DNA from: Symbiodinium natans
Lineage: Eukaryota > Sar > Dinophyceae > Suessiales > Symbiodiniaceae
Reading direction: 5' to 3'
Assembly: GCA_905221605.1 (NCBI GenBank)
Contig: CAJNDS010002313.1
Span: 922,501-986,500, forward strand
DNA length: 64,000 nt
The position numbers were made by a program, and so were the translations under genes. The notes under the pieces were generated by a model, which worked only from the letters and a program-made list of their open reading frames with translations, ran no database searches and had not been told where the DNA came from. This document shows positions 12,142 to 24,000 of the stretch, piece after piece (the first letter of the stretch is position 1; every line of letters starts with the position of its first letter).

Positions 12142-14516
12142 CTTCTTTCTCCAGAGGAAGACCTTTCCAGCGCATGTGGGCGGTTGGGGGGGTTAGGGTT
12201 TGGGGGTTAGGGGTTAGGGTTTAGGGTTTAGGGTTTAGGGTTCTAGGGTTCTGGGATTTAGGGTTTCTCCTGTCATTGTTTTTTGGGGGGGGGGTGTTGC
12301 GGGGTGGGGGGGTTCAGGGGTACGGGGGGATTATAGAGGGGTTTGGCTTCAAGGTCTGTTGACAGTTGGGCCACTTCGTTCTCGAAGTTGGGGGCTCTGA
12401 TCCATGTTACCTTTAAGGGGGCCCACCTTTAAGCAAGACCACACCACCATGTTGCAGACATAGGGTTACATAGGGCTTAGAGCTTCGGGCTTCGGGCTCA
12501 GCCGCGACTTCTGAAACCAAATAGGTTGGGGTTTAGGATTTAGGGGTTTGGGGGCTTAGGGTTTAGGGTTTAGGGATTAGGGCTTAAGGTTCGAGGTTAG
12601 GGTTTAGGGTTTCGGAACAATACAGTATCCTGACAAGGACCGCTGGGAGTTCAAGGGGACATAAGCTGGGCTTGAGGGTGAAACCCATGTGAAACCCCAA
12701 AAGTTTAGGGTGTCGGGTGTGGGGTTTAGGGTTTAGGGTTTAGGGTTTGGGGTTTAGGGTTTAGGGTTTAGGGTTTAGGGTTCCCAGAATCCCTCAGCCC
12801 CGAAACTTCAGCCCGGACCTCCTGTTGCTTGAAGTACCGTCTGTCCTCCTCATCCACAAGCACCAAGTTCAGGAAATACCTGAAGCAGGAGTGCCGGGTT
12901 TGGGGTTCACGGTTTAGGGCTTAGGTTCTAGGGTTTATGGTTTAGGGTGCAAACTGGTTTTCCGTCTGTGCGTGTGCGTGTGGGTGCGTGCGTGGGTGGA
13001 GCCGCATGTCTGACTGTTAAGGGTGCCGCGCCCTCTCAAGCGAATTATCTCCCTCGGCCGACCCCGTTTAGGGTTTGTGGTTTGGGGTTTGGGGTTTGGG
13101 GTTGCGGGTTTGGGGGGTTGGGGTTTGGGGTTTGGGGTTTGGAGTTTGGGGTTTGGAGTTTGGGGTTTTGAGGTTTGGGGTTTGGGGGTTCAAGGTAACC
13201 CTAAAAACCCTAAGCCACCAAAAAGCAAACAACAACTTCAGAGAACTCCCGTCGATCTGAAAGAGTGAGGGCTCTGCCTCACGGAGAACTTGTTCTGCAC
13301 ATTCCTTGGGCAGTGGGGCAGAAACTGCAAGTGGCGACTCTCAATCCTAAACCCCATGCCCTGAGATAAGACGAAGCCCCCAAAACCCAGAAGGATAACC
13401 CGAAACCCTAAACCCTAAACCCTATGAACCCTCTGAGTCATGTGAACCCTTTCGGGACTAAGGTGTGGGGGTTTTCATGGGGGACTGCTTGGGAGCTACT
13501 TCGGTACATAGAAGGCTTTTTTGGAGAGATGAGCTAGGGCACATTGTCACTAAATATGAGTCCTAAACCCTCAACCCGAACCCCTAAACCATAAACCCAA
13601 AACCAATCCCCAAACCACCCCTCAAAGTTCAAAAATCTGAGGCATTGGCTTGTATGTGGGAGTCAAGTCGAAGCCAGTCAGATACAGCCTCTCGGAATCT
13701 AAGAGGGACTGGGTTTAGGGTCTAGGGTCTCTAGGGTTTAGGGTTTAGGGCTTAGGGTTTCGGGCTTATGGTTTTTTTTGGGCTTAGGGTTGAGGGTTTA
13801 GGGGACTCACCATATTATAATGAGGCCCAAGACGCGGGGTGGCCTTTGTCTTGAGACAGTAATTATGCAAAATACTGCTTGCCCTCGCAGTCGCTGGGCT
13901 CACCCGATATCATGTCTTCCCTCGTCGCGACCGAGGGCGCACCAGCCACGTGCCGCAGCCTCAAGCCCTTCTCAGTCAGCCCTGCGATGAATGCGACAAA
14001 CCGGACACGTTTCAAGCTTGTCTGCACCTCATCAGCTCGTTCCGAAGCAGCTCTGCGAAAAAGAACGCCGAGCAAGCCATACGGAGTCGCTCCCCGGCAG
14101 TGCCATCCTCCCCTCGGAGTCATGTTCTGGCCCCCCGAGTCGGTATCCTTTCTCCCCTTGAACCAAAACAAAGGAAAAGGGTACCGCTGGGCTACCAAGC
14201 GGAATAGGGCTAAAGGGTTCTAGGGTTTAAGGCCTAGGGACCCGAAACTTAAAACCATGCAGGCTACCCTGAAATCTAAACCCCGAGCGCCTACGTGAGC
14301 ACTGTAAGCCTAAACCCTAAACCCTAAACCCTAAACCCTAAACCCTAAACCCTAAACCTTAAACCCAAAACCCTAACCCTAAACCCTAGACCCTAAACCC
14401 TAAACCCTGAATCCTGAATCCCCAAAGCCGAGATGAACACCACGCCCTACACCCGGGAGCTGAAGTCCAAACGACACAAAACTCGAGGAGAGTCAAACTC
14501 AACATGCCAAACCCCC

Positions 14517-14561
<45 letters not shown>

Positions 14562-14995
14562 AAAACACACACACACACGTTGACTTGTCTGGAACTGATG
14601 AGACGGACATTCGACTGGACAACATCAAGCATAGTCAGTGACTGTCGTCGTCATTGTTTGGGCTAGGTTTCAGGCCCCAGATCAGACCACAGGAATGATC
14701 GTTGGGATGCGGGTTCTGCCCTTGTGTCGTCGTCGTGCCAGACACGAGGAATGGCATATGTTGTCGTCTGCGAAGTGCAATGCTGACGACACCATGTAAC
14801 ACGTTGCGGGGATGAGGTTTCTGTCCCCGTTCAGGATACCAGCTGCGGACGCAACCACCCAGGTACTCCTCATAGCAGGTACGTTTGCACGTCTGCTACT
14901 CATGGTCTTCGTTGGTCCCAGCATGAGTAGCAGATCTGGGACCCCCTGCATGAAATCGAAAACGGGCGTGACCCCAATCCTGCATGTACAGCAGG

Positions 14996-15092
<97 letters not shown>

Positions 15093-18000
15093 CACACACA
15101 CACACGCACACACGCATATATATATATATATATAGAAATAAGCATAACACTAAGAAGAAGAATGAATAAATAAATGAATAAAGCCTCAGCCTCAAACTCA
15201 ATATCCCTAAGGCCCCCCAAAAGCTCACACCCTACACCCCTCAACCCTGAAGCTGCAATCTCTCAACCCTAAACCCTAAACCCTGAACCCTAAACCCTAA
15301 ACCCTAAACCCTAGACCAGCGGTGCCTCACGGGAATGCACTGATCCTTCACCGGCGCACCATCCTTAGGAACAGAAAAACTGGAGAATGGCTTCAGACTT
15401 GCCGGGGGCTGGAGTTTGGGTTGGTCGGCTTAGGGTTAGCGGCTTAGGGTTTGAAGTTTAGGGTTTAGGGCTTATGGTTTAGGGTTTAGGATTTAGGGTT
15501 CGGGTTTAGGGTTACTTCTACCCTGACTCCTACCAGGACCTAGAAGGAAGATCTCCATTCAAGCTTCTGCAGCTCAACCCATTCAGCACAACCAAATGGA
15601 GAGATCGCTCTGTGGGCTTAAGACTGATAAAAACCGAGTTTGGGGTTTAGGGTTTAGGGCTTAGGGTATGAGCCCTAAGCTCTAAATAACCTCAACCCTA
15701 GACCTAAACCCCTAAGCACTATATTTACTTCTGACCAACTTGCCTGTGACTTCGGGTTTGGAGCTTAGGGTTTTTAAGCTTAGTAAACACTCAGTGACAC
15801 CTCCTCCTGCTTCTGAGCTGTTCCATAGCTCTGTCAATGATGAAATCTGGGCGCCCCCTGAGCCCCCCTGGCCCTGTGCTGGCCCCCCGGCCCCCCCCTG
15901 GCCCTCGTCAACCTTGCTGCCTGAGACCCTTACAAGCGGCTTCGGGTTTCGGGTTTTGGGTTTAGGGTTTATGGTTTAGAGCCACCTGACCCCCTAGCCC
16001 CTGACTGACGGTTTGGAGCGTCCATGATGGTGGCCTGTGAGCTCCCACGGGGGGCTGAAAGAAACCTAGCACCAATGAAAGTTGTTGGACTGTCCTGCGC
16101 TGAAACAGATGTATTCGGTTGACCCACACCCCGGAGTGTTTTGGGGCGCCATTCCACATGGTATCTACTGCCGCTGCACGGCCAGACGCCCTAAACCCTA
16201 AACCCTAAACCCAAAAACCAAAACCCAAAACCCAACCCCTGGATTTCCAGGAAAGCTGCAGGAAATCGGCACCCTCTCATCTCGGGGTTTAGGGTTTAGG
16301 GTTTCGGGTTTGGGGTGAAATGCTTAGGGCGAGGGCTTAGGAGAGGTCTAGGGACGAGGCCATGATCTCAAACTTGGTCAAGGTCTCATTGTCGGTCTGC
16401 TGGCCTGCAGTACCCGCTGGCATTACGCTGGGACAGTCTTTACCTGCAGATTTTGTGGCTTTAACCTACTCGTTACAGGGTAGGTAGGAATAATTAAGGG
16501 TAATTTCTACTAAACCTACAGTTTTTATGGATTCAACCCTACTAATTGAAGGTAGTTACTACTAAACTGTAGGTAAATAGGGTCCCAGGTCCCTCAACAT
16601 GCCAACTGCTGCCTAGTTTCGGGTTTTAGGGTTTTAGGGTTTTAGGGCTTAGGGTGGTGTCCCTCGTTTTGGGCTTGATTCTCTTGAATTCAGCAGAATT
16701 GTAGTGACTGGTTGCCGCCGAGCCGAGCTAGTTCTGAGCCCTTGGGTGAACTTCGGGCCCAGGAGCCTGGCAATGCGCAGCCCACGTCCGAAGAGCAGGA
16801 TGCTTGTGCATTGTACCGATATGATAGGGTCGCGAGGGTTTTCTCAGCCCGCCCGAACCACCCCGAGATTCCAACCCTTCCCATCACTAGAGCGAGTATT
16901 CAGGTCATCCTCGTGAAGCAGTACTTTAAAATGATGATGCTGATGCCAGCAGGAAAATTCAGTTCTCTCGGACCCTGACGTGGTACAAACCCTCCCCTTC
17001 CATTCCCAAACTCCGAGAATCCCTGAATTTAGTTGCTGAGTTCATAAGCCCCTGAAATGTGTACCCTTTGAGTTCTGTAGGGGATGAGAGTACCCCAAAA
17101 AAGTGCACAGTGTACTCATCCAGCTACCTAAGGAAACCTGAAACTACCAAGCAGAGAGGTCGCCGATGCACAGAGTAGTACGCTCTTCAAAAGAAGGGTT
17201 TTAGAAAGTTCGCGGGCCAAATGCATCATGACGACTGATGAGCAGGATTTTCGGCCCTAAACCCTAAACCCTATAAGCCCCTGAACTTTGAACCCTGCAC
17301 TCGCCATGATGGAGTCCTCGCCTGAACCGCCAGTGCCCGTCGACTCCCTGCAAAAAACAAAATCTTGCTGCAACTTCTCTTCCCTAAGGGGTATAAGGAG
17401 CGACCCCTAGAAGGGACCCTTAATCTTGTTCCATATAAACCCCTATAGATATATGCACACACCTGAACAGAGTCCCTATATACCTAAGAAGCCCCTAAAT
17501 AACCCCTTGGAGAACCCCATGGTCCCTTATAAGGGCCCCTCCTTTTAGTCCCTCGATCTTCCCTAAGACCCGAAACCCAAAACCCTATAAAGTCCTCTTG
17601 GGGCTCCATTCTTTCGGGGGTAAGTCGGGTTTCGGGTTGAGGGGTTCAGGACCACGACCCTAAACCCTGAACCCTGAACCCTAAACCGTAGACCCACTAA
17701 ACCCGAAACCCTGAAGCAACAGGGCTTCTCCCTTTGAAGTGCTGGCAAGGGTTTGCTCGGTAGTTCTCACGGAAATAATAAAAAAACGATGCTGCTTCAA
17801 TCGCCCTAAACATGATCCTCTTGAACGTATGTATGGGAACGCATGAACTATCTCAATAAGAGCCTACCTAGCAAGGGCTTGGGATTCGGACTTTTTGTGG
17901 GGGGCCTTTAGCAGGGGCAAAGAACATCCACTCATGTCCCCCACAAAAGTCGGCAAGCATAGTGCCACGAATAGATTGAACCTCACGACCTCTAGGGCCT

Positions 18001-21000
18001 TTCGGCACTTGGACGACGAAAGCTGCACTTGAGTCTGGAATTTGGGTTTTGGGTGTGGGGTTCAGGATGGGGACTATACGTCCCAGGGTGTCGGGTTGAG
18101 GGGCTATCCATCCTGTCCAGAGCTGCTCGAGATCCAGGGCTTAGCATGCTAATGGCAGCCCGTCCTTCGGATGATGTTGAGCTCCATGTGCTTAATCTTG
18201 ATTCGCACCAGCAGGAAGTACACCTGACTAGGGTTCAGGGTTCCTACGCCCTTTGCCCTAAGCCCTAAACCCCGAACCCCTGAACCCTGAACTTTGACCT
18301 TCAAAGGTTTGAAGAGCTCAGAGCCAACGAGCCCTAGACGTGACCCTACGAGCCCCCCCGCAACCATTTCGGGCTTTAGAGTGGCCCTGAATATCTTCGG
18401 GTTTGAGGTTTGGGGTTTAGGGTAATTCTGTGGTCCCTGAACAAGGGCCTTTAATTGGAACCCTTGTCCGCCCCTTATAGACCCGCATAAAACTCAAGTT
18501 CTTCAGAACCCTTGAAAGGAGGTAAGGGGCCATCCCTTAATATATGATAACCCTAAACCCTATACCCTAAACCCTAAACCCTCACAGAACGCTGCTACTA
18601 TGACAACATCCCTAAGGTGTTGAACCGAAGCTTCGCAAGTGGGGCAAGGCTCGAAAGGAGGCCTTTGTAAGCCTTTGTAGTTTCCCCTCTTGCCGTGGCA
18701 AGGGTTTTGGGATTCAGGGCTTAGGGTTTAGGGCGTTTAGGGTTTAGGGTTTAGGGTTTAGAAGACAGGGAATCGAACTCGTCTTTGTCCGTTTCAAGCC
18801 TGCAAGGCTAACGCAAAAGGGTTCATAAGGCAATCATGTCTCCAGTGCCCCCCCCCCCCCCCCCCACTGCCCCCCGCCCAACACTTAAACCAACACATCC
18901 GAGAACCCTAAACACTAAACCCTAACCCCTGAGCCCTAAACCAGAAGTTGTCCGGGCCTTCCCGATAATAACATCCTTCAAGTGATACTTGGACTTATCG
19001 TACCTGTCAGTGGACTCAACATCGGATGGCGCACAGCTCTGGGCCCAAAGAAGCTTAGGGTTTAGGGTTTAGGGTTTAGGGTTTAGGGTTTAGGGTTTAG
19101 GGTTTGAGAGGAGCTTAGAAAACATGTTGTGAGTAGTGTTGGAAGTGTAGCGTTGCAAGTGTTGGCGGCTATCCTAACTACGCCCTGAACTCGAGTCTAT
19201 ACTTACTAAGTGTTCCGGAGCCTTTAATGAGGTTTAGGGACTTTGTGTAGTTCTAGGAGGCCGTAAACCCTAAACCCTAAACCCTAAACCCTAAACCCTA
19301 AACCCTAAACCCTAAACCCTAAACCCACTGTCCTTGCCTCTCTGCCTTGGGTCCAGGGATGAGCCGTGTCGGGCCCAGGAAATTCTCAACACGCGGCTTA
19401 TGGTTTGGGGTTTGGGGTTTAGGGTTTAGGGTTGAGGGTTGAGGGTTTTAGGATTTTGGGGTGTTGGGTTTAAAGTTTAGGGGACTTGTTTATGGAAGTT
19501 CGTTGGTATAAGGATTGACGGAGCGGGCTTTCAAGTTTGAGGGCGAGGCCTTGCAGTTCTGAGGGCTTCTTGCGGCCTTGGGCCTTGTAGGGCTTAGCAT
19601 CTAACAATTTCGACACGAGGCTTTCAAAAGGGCTTCGGCTTTAGGCTTTAGTGTTTAGGGTTTAGGGTAAAGGGTTTAGGGTTTAGGGCAAAGGGTTTAG
19701 GGTAACAGGTTCGGAGCTTCTACAAGTGCCGCATGATTGGGGGTCTGGATTCAAGGAGCCAAAGGCTCGAGGACATTTTCCTTCCAGACTTCCCAAATCT
19801 AACACCGGGTTTAGGGTTTAGGGTTTAGGGTTTAGGGTTTAGTTTTAGGGTTTAGGGTTAGGGTTTAGGGTTTAGGCTCTCGGTACAGATGGCGTTAGCA
19901 TGTTCACGCTCCGCCAAAAAAGTTGTTGAACCACGAAATCTTCCAAAACCCTGCCGCCGTACAGATTTAGGGTTTAGGGTTTAGGGTTTAGGGTTTGGAG
20001 TTTAGGGTTTAGGATTTAGGGTTTACAGAACGTCCGACCACCCTGCTTGCAGGTTCAGGAAACTTAGTCACTAGGTGTGAGCGAATTAGGGCATGAAGTA
20101 CCCTGGGTCGTGATGAACCTGGCAACCGGATTCATGCTTGCTTACTAAGTTCTCTGATCCTTTATGCAGCAACTCAATGGAACACCGTAATATAGGGGCC
20201 TGAATCATGCGGACTATTATAGTACAATGGCACATGGACCATGAGGGAATTTCGGAATACTCATAGTCATGATTCCGACCCCTATAGTAGTACCCTAAGG
20301 GTCCATGTACCTAACTACAGATACTTGGGCCTTGAAGTACTTGCTATGCAGGGTATTTGGGGCCCAAGTATATAATAATTAGGTACATGGTCCCTTAGGG
20401 GGTACAAGGAGGGCCCACCCTAGTGACAATTAGAGTTATAAGGACCCTAAAAAGGACCCTCAAATATAGGTAGTATAGTAAGGGGGCCCCTCCTTGCAGC
20501 TATCTTCAAGTATCCCTCAACAGCGCACTCGAACTCGATGTGGAGGCACTCCTCGATGCCCACCTCTAGCTTTCAGAATAGCGCTTGGGGTTTAGTGTTT
20601 ACACTCAGCCCTCAAGCCTATATACATATGTGGAGCCCATACTGCGGATCCTTGTAAACAGGGAAGAAGACCATACTAAATGCCCAGGGTTCCAACAGAT
20701 TTTCAGCCCCAAACCCCAAACCCTTGAAGAGCTGGGATGTGCCACTTCGGGCTCTCAGGGCTTCTTGCTGGTTTGCTGGTGGCTTCGAGTCTCTCTCTGC
20801 TCCAGAAACACGAAGCTCCTCAACCTCAACCCCTGGTGAGATGCCAACCCTAAACTCTAAACCTACAACCTAAGCCCTAAGCCCTAAACCCCAAACCCTA
20901 AACCCTTACGCGCCTCCATCTTGATATTGTTGTTCAGCTCCGGCGGTGGATAAACATTCTGCACTATCATGTCCACCTGGCTTGGGAAGAGAAGGACCCC

Positions 21001-24000
21001 AATAGGGCGGGGAGGGTTTAGGGTTTAGGGTTTAGGGTTTAGGGTTTAGGGTTTAGGGTTTAGGGTTTAGGGTTTAGGGTTTAGGGGGAGGGCAGCCGAC
21101 CAAGCCCTAAATCCTGAACCCCCCCCCCCCCCCCCCCCCTGCTCTAGACTCTAGACCCTAAACCCTGACCCTCAAACCCCTCAATCCTAAACTCTAACTT
21201 AACCCTAAACCCTAAACCCTAAACCCTAAACCCTAAACCCTAAACCCTAAACCCTAAACCCTAAACCCGAAGCCCATGAGTCGAGGTAGAAGACTTCCCG
21301 AGTCGACTCCCCGCCTCCTTGCTGATGTTCACTGCCTTGGTAGCCCAGCAGCCACGCTAGGGTTTAGGGTTTAGGGTTTAGGGTTTAGGGTTTAGGGTTT
21401 AGGGTTTAGGGTTTAGGGTTTAGGGTTTAGGGTTTACGGGTAACATATAAGGGAACCTAGGACCTCAAAAAAGGGTAAAGGGGTACCACGGGCCTACCAA
21501 GCTGCGTAGCTTCGCAGGACGACGAGGCGGACGAAGTACCGCAGCCTGGGCTTGTGGTGCTTTGGGTTGAGGGTTTCAGGGGTTTGGGGTTTAGGGTTTA
21601 GGGCTAGGGTTTAGGGTTTAGGGTTTAGGGTTTAGGGTTTAGGGTTTAGGGTTTTGGGTTGAGGGTTCTAGGGGTTTGGGGTTTAGGGTTTAGGGTTCAG
21701 TAAGGGTTCAGGGTTTAGGGTTTTGGGTTGAGGGTTCAAGGGGTTTGGGGTTTAGGGTTTAGGGTTCAGTTAGGGTTCAGGGTTTAGGGTTTTGGGTTGA
21801 GGGTTCTAGGGGTTTGGGGTTTAGGCGGGTTTAGGGGTTGAGGGTTCAGGGTTTAGGGGTTTAGGGGTCTATAGGGTTTAGGGGCTCAGTTGTCTAAACG
21901 CTATGAACACCCTACCTCACGCGAAGGGGCCCTTCTAATCACCAAAAGCCCGCTGGATTCCACCCGAAAACCATGCACTGCAGAATCCTGCATAGATCCA
22001 TACCCTAAAACCTAAAGCCTACAGCCTAGCAGATGGTCTGGAGGTTTGCTGGTTTAGGGTTTAGGGTTTAGGGTTTAGGGTTTAGGGTTTAGGGTTTGGG
22101 AGGTTAAAACCCAAATTGGGGGTACATCATTGTTGGGTCCCTATTACAAGGGGATCCTACTACTTGGGATCTATCTTAGGGGTCCCTTACGTTCGTAAAC
22201 CCCCATATAGGGCCTAAACCCTAAACCCTAAACCCTAAACCCTAAACCCTATACCCAAGGTGCGGAGCTCAAGCAGCCGCCTCATAAACCACAATGCTGG
22301 TGACTGCTTTCGGAAACCCAACTGCCGAAGATCACATCCCTGAATCCTTGGGTTTAGGTTTAGGGTTTAGGGTTTAGGGTTTAGGGTTTAGGGTTTAGGG
22401 TTTAGGGTTCAGGGTTGAACCCTGTAGATATGAGCCCTAAAGCATTTAAATAGCGCGTATAATTCAGAGGTCGGAGTGAGTTCGAATAATGTCCCCTCAG
22501 GGTCCCCATAAACATATATGCTCATGTTTCTATATATAGATATATATATATACTACAATGACCCCCCCACAAAAAAAAACGATGCTAAGTATTAAGGCCC
22601 TAACTATATTTCTCACCCGCCCTCTCTCTCTCCCTCCACAAATTTGGCTGCCCTTAGCAGGGTAGCTATAAATTTAGTTTTTAGCTGCCTTGTTAAGAAA
22701 CCCAATAAACCCAAAAAGGCTAAAGATGTAAAATTACAGTAAATCACCACAAACAAATGGGGCGGTGGCCTGACGTTGATGCCGCTGTAGGTCTCGTTCT
22801 GTTTGTCTACCTGGGGCCCAGCGGGGAAAGTTGGGATGCTGCTGAGGGTTTAGGGTTTAGGGTTTAGGGTTTAAGGTTTAAGGTTTAGGGTTTAGGGTTT
22901 AGGGTTTAGGGTTTAGGGTTTAGGGTTTAGGGTTTAGGGTACTTGCGATGACCCTGAGGACTGAGTGCACCGACCCGCACGGCTTTCGGGCTCAGGGTTT
23001 ACGGCATTGCTGGAATTAGAGCACTCTTGTCAACCCCAAACCCTCAAGCCGACCCAGTAGGCATAAACAGGGATGAGAAGGGTGCCTTTTTTGGGTTTAA
23101 AATGGGCTTCCAAGGGAACCTCAGGCTCAAACAAAGGGGAAGAAGGGCCTGCTCTGGGTCCCAGGCGTCGAGTTCCGACAACGTCAGGCCCCACACCACT
23201 TTTCTGGGGAATGGGCCGGTGGGCCTAACCCTAAACCCTAAACCCTAAACCCTAAACCCTACACCCTAAACCCTCAACCCTCAACCCTCAACCCTAAACC
23301 CTAAGCCCTAAGCCCTAAACCGCACAAAGATCTTGACTGCCCACGGCAAGACCGCAAGTCTTCTCTATTTGCCTTGGCCCCTTTTCTGCACAACAGGGGG
23401 TTTTACGATATTCGGGGTACCGCATTGGGGTCCTTACTATAAGGGACTCCTACTATTTGCGGGTCTAGACGAAGGTTTCCGTGTTTTTGGAGAACCTCCA
23501 CATCGAACCGCCGTATCATTCAAAGGATGATCGTTGAGGGACAGGGACAGGGCCTTTAATGACAACCTATCTTTCCAGAGGTACCGTGTGAAGGCAGGGA
23601 GGGGAAGCTTCGCATGCCCTACTCAGCTTACGACAAAAGGGACCCTGAGCCCCCAAACCCACAAAGCCACAAGCCGCCAATCCCTAAGCCCCTAGTCCCT
23701 AACCCTCGCAATCGCTACCCCGAACTAAACCCTAAACCCTACACCCTACACCCTGAACCCTAAACGCTTACATATTTTCTTAAGTGGGCAAGGGCTGGGC
23801 AAAGAGAAGAACCTGCCACCGAGGCTTTGGCAGCTCCGAACTTCCACTTGTACTGCTTGGACCTGGCTTTGCGAAGTCTAGGGTTGTGCGTTTGGAGGTT
23901 TAGGGTTTAGGGTTTAGGGTTTAGGGTTTAGGGTTTAGGGTTTAGGGTTTAGGGTTTTGGAGGTTTAGGGTTTAGGGTTGAGGGTTTTAGAGGTTGAGGG

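Noticed and set aside
13863-14223. Open frames of 111-114 codons on both strands, protein-like on minus
   Set aside because: They lie inside the VPS26 intron between exons 18 and 19. Neither strand has a recognisable domain, and the right end overlaps a family 3-like repeat. Probably chance.
14996-15135. Tandem repeat considered as a CRISPR-like array
   Set aside because: Simple TTAC, CA and TA microsatellite without spacers, in a eukaryotic intron.
16690-16978. Overlapping frames of 65-88 codons on both strands
   Set aside because: Inside the VPS26 intron between exons 16 and 17; no homology and no splice context.
18764-18812. GTTCGATTCCC on the minus strand, resembling a tRNA T-loop
   Set aside because: The flanking bases do not form a T stem or acceptor stem, and no D or anticodon arm fits. 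Not a tRNA.
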